A stretch of 64,000 nucleotides of DNA from Iris pallida. Taxonomy: Eukaryota; Streptophyta; Magnoliopsida; Asparagales; Iridaceae. Below the pieces are notes generated by a model, which saw nothing but the letters and a program-made list of their open reading frames with translations, did not search any database and was not told the DNA's origin. Within the stretch, counting starts at the first letter, position 1. The number at the start of each line of letters is the position of its first letter. The stretch is taken from contig JANAVB010010791.1 of the NCBI GenBank assembly GCA_029216955.1, positions 7,534,538 to 7,598,537 of the forward strand, read 5' to 3'. Below, in pieces: positions 44,713 through 55,586 of this stretch. The position numbers and the translations under genes were made by a program.

Positions 44713-45724
44713 TGTTTGCCATTAAATATCAAGCACAACAAATTACAAATGAATTGAACTTGATTGCAAACTTGCTTGTACAAGAGAAAGCCTAGAAAGA
44801 AATCCTAGGAAACAATCTAAGTGTTTAGTTTTGATTCTGGGGATGACGATAGAGGCTCGGGAAAGTGTAGCAACTCTGCCTTACTCCTTGGACTATCTGA
44901 CGCGTTCCTTGCTCTTGACGAAATTGCCTTTCGTAGGTTGCCAGCCTTTTGCAGGGGTGTGGCACCCTGCTATTTATAGTGATAGATATCTTGAGTCGCA
45001 TGGATGGTCGCGTGGCCACGTGGCTATAGCAGCACACAAAGACCCGCTCCTTGGCCGCCAACTGGCGACTTGTTAGGATTTTGTTGCAGCAAATCTGGTT
45101 GGTTGAGACTTGGTCAGCCTGCCACGTGTCCTATCACAGGGTAGGATCAATCTGCTTGAGTCATTTTGAGCCGCATAAGTCTTTCTGTGTTCGGTCATGC
45201 TGGGCCGCATAAGACTCATGTAGCTTAAGTCACAGTCTTCCTTAGTCCGCATGTAGCTTGGGGAATTTTTTGCCGCATAGGTTCTATATTCTGGGCCGCG
45301 TAAAGCTCATGCTACTCAGAATGCAGTCACCTATGGCCGTATGAAGCATATAAATTGAGCCACATAAGGCTCATGCGGCTCGGATCGTAGTCCTTTTGGC
45401 TGCATGGCCATGTCTAGACTGGTGACATGATGTTTTGTCTGATCACGTCTTATCTTTCTTTTTGTCAGAGTGTCAGAGTTTGTCAGAGCTATCATTTTTG
45501 CCAATTTTGACAGAGTTTTGTCAGCTTTATCATAAGGGTTGATCAGCTTAGCCACATAAGTAACTTATTCTTTTTGCGGCTCAAAAATCAGTCTGGTAAA
45601 GATGGGCCGCAGGGGGCATGCTGAGTCTGTCATGCGGCTCTTCTTTATGCGGGTCAATCTATTCCAGAGTACTCATGCGGTTAGTTGTGATCCACATGAA
45701 CCCCATATTTTCCATGCTTCTACA
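44713..45724 (-). repeat. 5' LTR of the outer element
   Basis: 1012 bp, TGTTTGCC...TTCTACA. At least eight CCGCAT or ATGCGG motifs and many one-off variants lie in its outer half. The TATA box on the - strand is at 44971-44978. The gag ATG lies at 44720-44722, inside the LTR. Confidence 0.92.
44971..44978 (-). promoter_or_regulatory. TATA box of the outer 5' LTR
   Basis: ACTATAAATAGC on the - strand, about 250 bases before the end of the LTR. Confidence 0.65.
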
Positions 45725-45729
45725 GTGAC
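45725..45729. repeat. Right target-site duplication GTGAC of the outer element
   Basis: It matches 8103-8107. Confidence 0.9.
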
Positions 45730-47540
45730 GTGCTTACTCATCTGGCCGTAATGTAAGGCCGCCAAACTGTGGTCACAATGTTGAAGGACCTTTTATAGTG
45801 GTAGCTTCTTATTCAAAATAATTTCAGAAATGCGTTAATTGATTCACATCTATTTGTTGCAGTAGAACCACCAAAATAATTTCCACGTAGGAATGTGTCC
45901 GCCCATCACTTCCTCATTCTGTACAATGCAGTGATCCACTCATTGTTCTCTACATTATAATCCCCTAGCATCTGTTGCCAACAATTTTCAAATTCTTCGA
46001 CTGAATAGTACCTGTTTAGAAAACATGGACAATAACTAAAGTTTTAATATTGTAACAACAACATACTTCAAAGTAAAGTACCAAGTGTGAGATGTACCTT
46101 TTAATCAGAATACTCAATTCTTTTGCAAAACTATCTCGGTATACATATTTGGTTGAATTGTTTAGGATATGCTCTGAGCACATTCGATGGACTACGCTGG
46201 GCATTAAATTCTCAATTGCTTTATTCATGGATCTGCAACCATCCGTGAGAACTTTTCTGATAATTTGTCATTCATACACTCTTGGAATTTTTGTAAAACC
46301 GAAGAATATGTCTCAGCAGACTCATTATGGATCAATACAAACCCAAACACACAAGTCATTGCATGATTGTTTGTACCCACTAGAACCACCAACGGTATTT
46401 GACATCTATTTGTTTTATATGTAGAATCAAATGCTAGTAAATTTCTAAATAATTTGTGATCGAATCGACTTGTACCGTCAACCCAAAAGAGATGGGTCAA
46501 TCTAGAATCTTCATCTACCTTGTACGCGTAGAAGAAATATGGGTCAATGCCCTCCTTAGCTTGAAGAAATGTAAGTGTTGTCATAGCATCAACATCGTCT
46601 AGTGCTCTACCATCTTTAACGAAAGCATTGTATAAATTTTTTTCGTCCATCCAACCTTATCCCAGCCACCATTCTGGTGGACAAATAAATTTTATACGTC
46701 TAAAGTCGTCATCCTGGATTGCTTCATAAGCTTAGCTTGTTCCAATTCTACGGGTGATATCTTACGATGGGATCTCAAAAAAACTGTTTCAAAATCATTC
46801 GCCATATTATGGTTGTGATATACTCAAAAAATTTTGACAACCCACAGATTTGTAGAAATGGCGTACCCAATACGAAAATTTGCTTTACAACCACTTATGC
46901 TTCCACTTCTTGGCTCACGAACCCTGTTAGGAGCTTCATTGTATTTCTTCTGTCTGAATCCTGTATTCGAACAACAACAACTACGGACCATCAGCATCCC
47001 AGATTTGTTTTTCTTTACTTCGTTCTTTCTAACACTGAAACCAAATATTTTTGAATATTTCCGGTAGGATGTCTCTGCTTCTTCAATAGAATTGAAGTGT
47101 AAGCCAACAATATCTTCATCTAGGAGATCCTTTGGGTCTTTATTAATGTTGGTAGACTATAATTTTTTATGATCGCTGCATCGAAATCCAATGGAGATTC
47201 ACCATCGTGCCTAAAAACAGAATTAAACAAAATAATATGAGAAATTAATGTAAAAATATAATGCATTTCTTAAATCCATTAGAAAAGGTGAAACGAAATA
47301 ACATTTCGTTATTTACGTTGATGTCATCGTCATCGTTATGATGCATTTCTTCGTTATTTTCTTCCTCTTGTTCTTTATCGTATCCTAAGTTAACAGATTT
47401 CAATCTTTGCTCATCATCCAAATCATCTGACGCCGCTATTAGAGCGAAGCTTTCTTCATCAAATAATTCTTCCACATGACCATCAGTTTCTTCATGTGAC
47501 GCTGCTATTAAAAAACAGAGTGTGTTAGAAACCAACAGAA
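45725..47540 (-). pseudogene. FAR1-type MULE transposase, 5' half (FAR1 DNA-binding and MULE DDE domains)
   Basis: From the 5' end: an acidic N-terminal exon (47245-47535), then a FAR1 DNA-binding domain at about 47130-46780 (VGLHFNSIEEAE, the Cys run SCCCSNTGF, HNHNM) with one stop. The MULE transposase domain follows at 46225-46650, with the first catalytic Asp in AFDSTYKTN. The second (TDGC context) and the HRMCSEHIL motif are reached by a frameshift near 46240. An intron follows (about 46079-46010), then a GGSTATNRCESINAF motif typical of FAR1/FRS proteins. At 45725-45729 the gene is cut by the outer retrotransposon and resumes at 8107. Several stops mark it as a pseudogene. It is the likely transposase of the element that carried the Ulp1-like gene. 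Confidence 0.8.
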
Positions 47541-47586
47541 GAATTGAAGAACAAGAAACAATACAAACAAAAAAAGAAAAATGCTT

Positions 47587-48295
47587 TACGTACCTTCAAA
47601 AACTCCCTCCTCTATGTACGTCTGCCACGTTGCCCTCTTCTATTGGCTCATGTCTTCCCCCAACTTTTTTCCTATTTACTTGGGTAAATAATACAGCGCC
47701 ATGTGGCGGAGGGACATGGAAGAGGGACATTTTGGAGGTACATTTAGCATTACTAAAAAATGCATGAGTGATCCTAAAAGCATGCTTAATTTTAAAGAAA
47801 CAACTTCCAATAACACAACCTTTTCGTCTTCTGTGTACATGTTTTATTGAATTGTGTAGGATAAAGCATGCAGCAGCATTTAATGCTGCGTTTACTAGTG
47901 TGTAATTATTTCTAATGATATGGTATTAGTGGCCCTCTTCTAATGATATGTACCTCCAAAAACTCCCTCCTCCATGTACCTCCATCATGTGGCCCTCTTC
48001 TATTGGCTCATGTCTTCCCCCAACTTTTCTATTATTTACTTGGGTTAATAATGCAGCGCCATGTGGCGGAGGGACATGGAAGAGAGACATTTTGGAGGTA
48101 CATATAGAATTACTCAAAAAAATGCTTGAGTGATCCTAAAAGCATACATAATTTTAAAGAAACAACTTCCAACAACACAACCTTTTCGTCTTCTCTATAC
48201 ATATTTTATTGAATTGTGTAGGATAAAGCATGCAGCAGCATTTAATGCTACGTTTACTAGTGTGTAATTATTTCTAATGATATGGTATTAGTTAA
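47587..48295. repeat. Two tandem copies of a 359-bp unit holding a palindromic MITE-like element
   Basis: Units 47587-47945 and 47946-48295 are about 95% alike by eye. Each starts with a foldback of about 160 bp whose ends are GTACCTCCAAAA and TTTTGGAGGTAC, with further internal inverted parts (CCATGT.CCTCC, GGCCCTCTTC). A shared tail ends CTAATGATATGGTATTAG. No coding capacity. It could be a duplicated MITE with its flank. Confidence 0.75.
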
Positions 48296-48317
48296 CACAA
48301 TCTGCAAAAGAAAACCA

Positions 48318-48337
48318 CAGAGAGAGAGAGAGAGAGA
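48318..48337. repeat. GA microsatellite
   Basis: A short (GA)n run beside the end of the 359-bp repeats. Confidence 0.9.
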
Positions 48338-48379
48338 TGGGATAAAGAGAATTAGAGAAATATTCCCGCGGGCGAACCA

Positions 48380-51316
48380 AAATAAAAAAAATTAGACGCT
48401 TGATTTAACATTTAAATTACACTTAAATTCATAATTAAAAATATTTTTAATATCTACAATATTATTGAAACTAGTAGTAATATTAATACTATTATTACCG
48501 GACCATATTTTGCTCGACCGGTAGTCCATCGGTTCGGAATGATATAGTTCGATGCGGCCTGTTTGACCCATACTTGCAGAATTCCCCGAATTCAGTTGAT
48601 CAAATCAACAAATTTTTATTTCAATAGCTCATTTTACTAATAACTACCATCATCACGTATCTTCTTTTACATTATGCATGCGAAAGGATCGAGCTCGACT
48701 AGTTCTAGCGTACGAGTTTAGACGAACACTAACCGAGCCCAAGCAACGTAACATCAGCTAAGTTTCTAATACAGTGATATTACTGTTAATTTAAATTTTA
48801 CAATATTATTGAAACTAATATTGATATTAAAATTTAAATTAATTTTTGATTTAACATTTAAATTTACAACTTAAAAATAGTTAAATTTAAAATTCAATTT
48901 TTGATTTAAAATTTACAATATTATTGGAACTAGTATTAATATTAACACTACTGTTACCGGACCATATTATGTTCGTCTGGTAGCCCATCGATTCAGAATG
49001 ATATAGTTCGATGCGGTCGGTTTGACCCAAACCTGTAGAATCTCCGAATTCAATTGATCAAATCAACAAGTTTTTATCTAATAGCTTATTTTACTAATAA
49101 CTACCATCATCACGTATTTTTTTTATATTACGCATGCGAAAGGATCGAGCTCGACTAGTTCTAGTGTACGAGTTTGGACGAATATTAACCGAGCCCGAGC
49201 AACGTGACATCAGCTAAGTTTCTAAAACAGTGATATTACTGTTAATTTAAAATTTACAATATTATTGAAACAAATATTAATATTAAAAATTTAAATTAAT
49301 TATTATTGAAACTAATATTAATATTAAAATTTAAATTAGTTTTTGATTTAAAATTTAAATTAGATTTAAATTCACAACTTAAAAATAGTTGAAGTTAAAA
49401 TTTAATTTTTGATTTAAAATCTACAATATTATTGGAACTAGTATTAATATTAACAATACTGTTACCGGACCATATTATGTTCGACTGGTAGTCCATCGAT
49501 TCAGAATGATATAGTTCGATGTGGCGGGTTTGACCAATACCTGTAGAACCCCCGAATTCAATTGATCAAACCAACAAATTTTTATTTCAATAGCTTCTTT
49601 TACTAATAACTAACATCATCACGTATTTTCTTTTACATTACGCACGTAAAAAGATCGAGCTCGACTAGTTCTAGCATATGAGTTTAGACGAACACTAACT
49701 GAAATCGAGCAACGTGACAACAGCTAAGTTCTAATACAGTGACATTACTGTTAATTTAAAATCTATAACATTATTGAAACTAATATTAATATTAAAATTT
49801 AAATTAATTTTTGATTTAACATTTAAATTCACAACTTAAAAATAGTTAAAGTTAAAATTCAATTTTTGATTTAAAATCTACAATATTATTGGAACTAGTA
49901 TTAATATTAACACTACCGTTACCGGACCATATTATGTTCGACTGGTAGCCTATCGGTTCGGAATGATATAGTTTGATGCGGCCGGTTTGACCCATACCTG
50001 CAGAATCCCTAAATTTAATTAATCAAATCAACAAGTTTTTATTTCAATAGCTCCTTTTACTAATAACTACCATCATCATGTATCTTCTTTTCTATTACGC
50101 ATGCGAAAGGATCGAGTTCGACTAGTTCTAGCGTACGAGTTTAGACGAACACTAACCGAGCACGAGCAACATGACATCAGCTAAGTTTCTAATACAGTGA
50201 TATTACTATTAATTTAAAATTTACAATATTATTGAAACTAATATTAATATTTAAATTTAAATTAATTTTTGATTTAACTTTTAAATTATATTTAAATTCA
50301 CAACTAAAAAATAATTAAAGCTAAAATTCAATTTTTGATTTAAAATCTACAATATTATTGGAACTAGTATTAATATTAACACTACTGTTACCGGACCATA
50401 TTTTGTTCGACTGGTTGCCCATCGGTTCAGAATGATACAGTTCGGTGCAGCCGGTTTGACCCATACCTGCAGAACCCCCAAATTCAATTGATCAAATCAA
50501 GAAGTTTTTGTTTCAATATCTCCTTTTACTAATAACTACCATCATCACGGATCTTCTTTTACATTACGCACGCGAAATGATCGAGCTCGACTAGTTCTAG
50601 ACGAGTTTAGATGAACACTAACCGAGCCCGAGCAACGTGACATTAGCTAAGTTTCTAATACAGTGACATTACTGTTAATTTAAAATTTATTATTGAAACT
50701 AATATTAATATTAAAATTTAAATTAATTTTTTATTTAACATTTAAATTAGATTTAATTTCACAACTTAAAAATAGTTAAAGTTAAAATTCAATTTTTGAT
50801 TTAAAATCTATAATATTATTGGAACTAGTATTAATATTAACACTACTGTTACCGGACCATATCATGTTCGACTAGTAGCCCATCGGTTCGGAATGATGAA
50901 GTTTGATGCGGCTATCTTGGCCCATACCTATAGAACCCCCTAAATTAAATTGATCAAATCAACAAGTTTTTATTTCAATAGCTCCTTTTACTAATAACTA
51001 TCATCATCACGTATCTTTTTTTACATTACGCACGCGAAAGGATCAAGCTCGACTAGTTCTAGCGTACGAGTTTAAATGAACACTAACTAAGCCCGAGCAA
51101 CGTGACATCAACTATGTTTCTAATACAGTGACATTACTGTTAATTTAAAATTTATAATATTATTGAAACTAATATTAATATTAAAATTTAAATTAATTTT
51201 TGATTTAATATTTAAATTAGATTTAAATTTACAACTTAAAAATAGTTAAAGTTAAAATTTAATTTTTGATTTAAAATCTACAATATTATTGGAACTAGTA
51301 TTAATATTAACACTAG
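48380..51316. repeat. Tandem array, about 460-bp unit, six copies
   Basis: The anchor TTACCGGACCATATT recurs at 48495, 48954, 49462, 49919, 50388 and 50849, giving periods of 459, 508, 457, 469 and 461. The 508-bp unit has an internal duplication of an ATTATTGAAAC segment. Each unit has a mixed-composition half (GAGCTCGACTAGTTCTAG, CATCATCACGTATCTTC) and an AT-rich half (TTTAAATT, AATATTAATATTAAA). The array stops at 51316, where the 5' flank of an F-box gene begins. No coding frame. Confidence 0.92.
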
Positions 51317-51463
51317 AACTTCCAAATAGTCTTTTCCTTATTCGGTCACCACCCCCCACAAGTGGGTTACACCTCCGAAACGAGCGGGTTAAATAGCATT
51401 TTCCATTAAGAAAAGAACACATCCAATTAGAGAGAAAGAAATGAGAGAAGAAGAATAGTCGTA

Positions 51464-52279
51464 ATGGAGAGGAGCAAGAGCAAGATCAACAGCAGCGGAT
51501 GGGCTGTCATCCCTACGGAGATTCTTTCGATGATACTAGTATTGTCGGGGATGCCGGCAGACGAGGTCATGTGCAATATGGCCCCAGTGTACCGTTCGTG
51601 GTGGAAGGCGCTCAACGGTCCCTTATACTATTGGTCCAACATGGACTTGAAATAGTAGTGCCGGATTGGCCAGCAAACCACAGAGATTAGTTTGACCGTA
51701 AAGAAGCTCGTGGCTCGCAGTACGGAAATTCTGCTATCCTTCTTCTCGTACAAGCTTGACGAAGTCGCCTTCTCTTTTGCATGTTATAGGCCTGTGCAAA
51801 ATTTTATTTTGTCTTATTCTAATACTTTATTTTTCTATTACAAAATGTTATGTATACTTGGTTAATTTCTATTGATGTTTTCGCCTTTTTATAATACAGT
51901 GGAAAATTTTTAAGTGTGATGCGCATTCCGAAGTGCTTCGTGAGTGATATAAAACTTTCATGAGATACTTGGAGTTTCTTCCATGCTGAAAGAACTTGAT
52001 ATTAGCTACTGCCTCTATATCACGTCGACTGGAATATTTTCCACCCGCAAGTATTGCCATCGTCTGGTCAAGCTGAGGAGGAACATGCCCCCTCCATATT
52101 TCATAGTCAGGAACAGATTCATGCTGAACACATTCAGCGAGACGGAGGGAAAGGCCGTGGCCGATTCGATGTCGTGTCTCGAGTACCTAGAGATGGGCTC
52201 AGGCATGTTCAACGGAGACACGCTACGATCGATCATATGCAACTGCAAGGGTCTTCGCGTGCTCGACATACGTGGGTAA
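51464..52279 (+). pseudogene. F-box/LRR gene (FBW2/SKIP1-like), copy 1
   Basis: ATG 51464. The N-terminal F-box (WAVIPTEILSMILVL ... YRSWWKALNGPLYYWSNMDL) is followed at once by two TAG codons (51653-51658), after which the frame continues with a VKKLVARS segment usual in FBW2-like proteins. An intron of about 100 bases ends ATACAG near 51898. The next exon, shifted in frame, has LRR-like repeats (LKELDISYC, LEYLEMGSG, LRVLDIRG) to 52279. F-box proteins recruit substrates to SCF ubiquitin ligases. Stops and the frameshift make it a pseudogene. A second copy follows at 53181. The 5' flank (51317-51463) shows no clear TATA box. Confidence 0.75.
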
Positions 52280-53180
52280 TTTAACATGCACCTCAACGAC
52301 GACCTCAGAAAAATTTGTGATTTAATACAGACGTTTAAACGACCCTTTGATAATGTAATCCCCGGGGAACGTGGATACGAGATGTATAGTGATTTAGATC
52401 TCATCAATCAGTCCTGGAGTGAATGGTTCTTCTGACATTAGCATGCATGCATGCATTTCTTTGTATTTTTCATATTTATATGATATAAGTATTTTATCCT
52501 CAATGCAATGGATTATTAATGTTAAAGTGTTATTAATATTCTTAGTCTGGGTATCATCTGATCTATTGATATCCTTCATTCTGGACAAATTACAAAATTA
52601 TCCAAACTAATGTTTTTAGACCATGTGGAGACGAATTTTAACGGTAGAAATAGCCCTGATACTGACTGTATGAGTGATTAACATTACGAGTTCATTGAAC
52701 TCATTTGGAGTTCATTTCATCCATATAAAACTACTTTGGAAGTGGTTTTCACCTTTAATTTGACACGTGTCAAATTTTTTAGTAGAGGCTGAACAAACAC
52801 CCTTGTATTTGTGGGTAAACAAAAATAAACTCTTAACATTAATACAACACCTCAGTGTAATCATATCCAAGAGATTTTGACGTTTCTCCACACAATGATG
52901 AAATTTATCTTCTTCAAGATGAATTTTTGCGGTGCAAATTCCACTCATATTTACGGTATCAGTGCCATTCACCACAACTAATGGTGATAGACATTTATAC
53001 AAGAAGAGTGGCCCGGGGGAGATACGAAAAAATTGGTTTCATTTTCACAACCCTTTAAAATCTATTTATACAACCAAACTATTCATCTTCACCAGCCTTC
53101 AAAACCAATTTATATAGATTCAAAACCAAACTAAACAGCCAAACTATTTAAAATTCATAACCCTTCAGAACAGTCTCAAA
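52280..53180. other. Gap between the F-box copies, nothing recognised
   Basis: AT-rich 3' flank of copy 1 and 5' flank of copy 2, with a short CATG run at 52441-52456. Short frames here have no recognisable content. Confidence 0.4.
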
Positions 53181-54075
53181 ATGGAGAAGAGCAAAACCTA
53201 CATTTGTGGATGGGCCAATATCCCCAAGGAGATCCTAGCCATGGTTTTGGTACTAGTTGAGATGTCGTCTGAGGAGGTCGTCTGCTTGTCTTTCGTTCGT
53301 CAGTCATGGTGGAAGGCGCTCTACTGTCCCTGCTTCTGGTCGGACGTCAAGTTGACCCAGTAGTGCCGCAGGGTTAACCTAACCTCAAAAATTTATGAGG
53401 CAATGAACAAGCTAGTGGCGCGCAGTGAGGGAATTCTAACCTCCCTCTCTGTTTACAAACTCGGCAAAGTGGCCTTCTCCTTTACTTCCTCAAGGCCAGT
53501 ACATGATATTTTTAATCTGTTTTGTTTCATAAGTTATAAGTTGTTAATTTTGATTTTTTTTTGTTTTCCTGGTTATACCACTATTTATAATATAGTGGAA
53601 AATTTTTAAGGGTCCTGAGAATGCCAATGAGCGACGTGAGTGATAAAATATTGGAGGAAAATTTAAAGTTTTTTCGGTTCTGACAGAACTCGACATCAGC
53701 TACTGCCTCCACATTACTTCCCAGGGCATCCAACTCCTCAGACGTCGTTGCCAGCGTCTAGTTACGCTGAAGTGGAACATACCACCTCCGCAGTTCATGA
53801 TCATGAAGGGATTCAAGAAGGACACCTTCGACAAGTCAGAGGCCATGGTTGTGGCCTCTTCGATGCCGCATCTCGAGCACCTCGAGGTAAACTTTGGCAT
53901 ATTCGACGACAATGGGCTGAGAGCTATCATGAAGGAGTGCACGGATCTTCGCGTACTCGACCTAAGAGGATGCTGGAATGTGCGACTAGATGGGGACCTC
54001 AAGTACATACATAGTTTTGGTAGATTTTGTAACGGATCCCTTCGAGGATCAGAACCCATGGGAGGAGAAGAATGA
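53181..54075 (+). pseudogene. F-box/LRR gene (FBW2/SKIP1-like), copy 2
   Basis: ATG 53181. The F-box (WANIPKEILAMVLVL ... RQSWWKALYCPCFWSDVKLTQ) ends at TAG 53361-53363, the same place as in copy 1. The frame goes on through MNKLVARSEGILTSL. An intron follows, with its end near 53595 (TATAG/TGGAAAA, as in copy 1). The LRR exon has ELDISYCLHITSQGI, LEHLEVNFGIF and LRVLDLRGCWNV, running to 54075 with one frame change near 53690. The two copies share exon layout and intron position, so they are a tandem duplication. Confidence 0.75.
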
Positions 54076-54530
54076 TGATTCACTTGAACTAGGTGATTAA
54101 CCGTAGTTGGATTACGAAATGTTATATGATTGTTCTGACTGTTAATATTAAATGATTCTTATTCATTGCAAGGCTATCTGTGTGCTAAATTATAAGACTA
54201 TATAGGATTATGATTGAATCTAATATTTTTTAACAGCGTCATAAATGTTTATGATATGAGCTAAATGTGTTGGCTAAGATCGAAAAATATGTTTCCACAT
54301 TTTTAACAAGGTTCTTGTATTATTATAGGCTGCAAAAGAAAAGGACTCAAAATTATTTTAGATTAATCATACTCAGATTTCTTTGTGTATTAGAACAAAT
54401 TAAATTTGATTATAATTAGAATTCTTAATTTTTATAATATTAGGTTGTTAATTTGATTTGCATTACATTAAATCTTTACATAGATCGGACTCAAAATAAT
54501 AAATTAGGATTAATATTTTGTACATACTTG
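54076..54530. other. AT-rich gap, nothing recognised
   Basis: Downstream flank of F-box copy 2. No frame of note and no repeat units until the tandem array begins. Confidence 0.4.
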
Positions 54531-55530
54531 AACATTCCCCGTCCTAAATGTACCATACTTTGTTAAAAGCACGGAGAATTGCCATTCCCCGTCCTAAATG
54601 TACTATAATTTGTTAAAAGCATACAATAACACCCAAAAAATGATAACAATAGAAAAATTCTACAGAACCCACACACCAGACACGAACCTAGGCCTTCCAT
54701 GTAAAAGCCAAACAGCACGACCAACTAAGCTGGTACTTACATTTGATGAAAAATGAATGAGATACTTGAACGTTCCTCGTCCTAAATGTACCATACTTTG
54801 TTAAAAGCACGGAGAGTGGCCATTCTCCATGATAAAAGCACAAAAAAGGCCATTCCCCATCCTAATGTACCATACTTTGTTAAAAGCATATAATAACACC
54901 CAAAAAATGATAACAATAGAAAAATTCTACAGAACCCACCCACCAGACTCGAACCTAGGCCTTCCATGTAAAAGCCAAACAGCACAACCAACTAAGCTGG
55001 AACTTACATTTGATGAAAAATGAATGAGATACTTAAACATTCTTCGTCCTAAATGTACCATACTTTGTTAAAGGTACGGAGAGTAGCCATTCTCCGTGAT
55101 AAAAGCACGGAGAATGGCCATTCCCTGTCCAAATGTATCATACTTTGTTAAAAGCATATAATAACACTCAAACAATGATAACAATAGAAAAATTCTACAA
55201 AACCCACACACCAGACTTGAACCTAGGCCTTCCATGTAAAAGCCAAACAGCACAACCAACTAAGCTGGGACTTACATTTTATGAAAAATGAATGAGATAC
55301 TTGAACATTCTCCATCATAAATGTATCATACTTTGTTAAAAGCACGGAGAATGGTCATTCCCCATCCTAAATGTACCATACTTTGTTAAAAGCATTTCAT
55401 AACACCCAAAAAATGATAACAATCGAAAAATTCTACAGAACCCACACAATAGACTCGAACCTAGGCCTTCCATGTAAAAGCCAAAAAACACAACCAACTA
55501 AGCTGAGACTTACATTTGACGAAAAATGGT
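54531..55530. repeat. Tandem array of about 266-bp units combining the palindrome and a tRNA-derived segment
   Basis: Four units start near 54531, 54758, 55024 and 55291. Each has GAGATACTTGAACATTC, then CACGGAGA.TGGCCATTCTCC-type palindromes with TTAAAAGCAC spacers (as in arrays A-E), then AATGATAACAATAGAAAAATTC, then a tRNA-like stretch on the - strand, then ACTTACATTTGATGAAAAATG. A fifth partial unit without the tRNA-like part lies at 58935-59095. Confidence 0.85.
54930..55002 (-). repeat. tRNA-derived (SINE-like) segment, best of four copies
   Basis: Read on the - strand: an A-box-like TTAGTTGGTTGTGC, a GGCTTTTACATGG anticodon-arm-like part and a B box GGTTCGAGTCT with T-arm context, in the right order and spacing. 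The acceptor ends do not pair, so it is not a working tRNA gene. Other copies: 54663-54735, 55199-55271, 55438-55509. The source may have been a Lys-type tRNA, judging from the GGCTTTTA arm. Confidence 0.6.
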
Positions 55531-55586
55531 AGTACTCGGTATTTATTTAAGTCAAATTGAATACCCCATGTTTTCCAAATAGGAAT

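Larger units (their letters stand above)
43280..44722 (-). pseudogene. N-terminal region of the outer Gag polyprotein
   Basis: It starts at the ATG 44720-44722, which lies in the last ten bases of the 5' LTR; an in-frame TGA in the LTR upstream fixes this start. The frame runs through the PBS (second ATG at 44708-44710). Homologues of the inner N-terminal part follow in shifted frames: 43908-44468 with SVFDRL and a YYTPLGAKSKKS-like segment, then 43458-43769 with REVITHKRK, an INCCCDK cluster and SVFQLL. Function of this region is unknown. A 12-residue tandem repeat is inserted (44108-44312). Confidence 0.75.
8108..45724 (-). mobile_element. Outer Tat-lineage Ty3/Gypsy retrotransposon (37.6 kb including two nested elements)
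   Basis: Read on the - strand it has a 5' LTR (44713-45724), a primer-binding site of tRNA-Arg type, gag-related frames, a protease and a G-patch-like segment. Next come a junction straight to the last codons of integrase, a repeat spacer, an antisense-strand gene in pieces, a PPT and the 3' LTR (8108-18557, itself interrupted). Reverse transcriptase and both RNase H domains are absent and an integrase block is misplaced, so the copy is non-autonomous. Without the two insertions the element would be about 12.5 kb. LTR ends are TG...CA, flanked by GTGAC on both sides. The Tat assignment rests on homology to the inner element, the PBS and the antisense gene. Confidence 0.9.

Noticed and set aside
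54663..55509. Four genuine tRNA genes
   Set aside because: A and B boxes are present but the acceptor stem does not pair and the copies are part of a tandem unit; SINE-like origin fits better.
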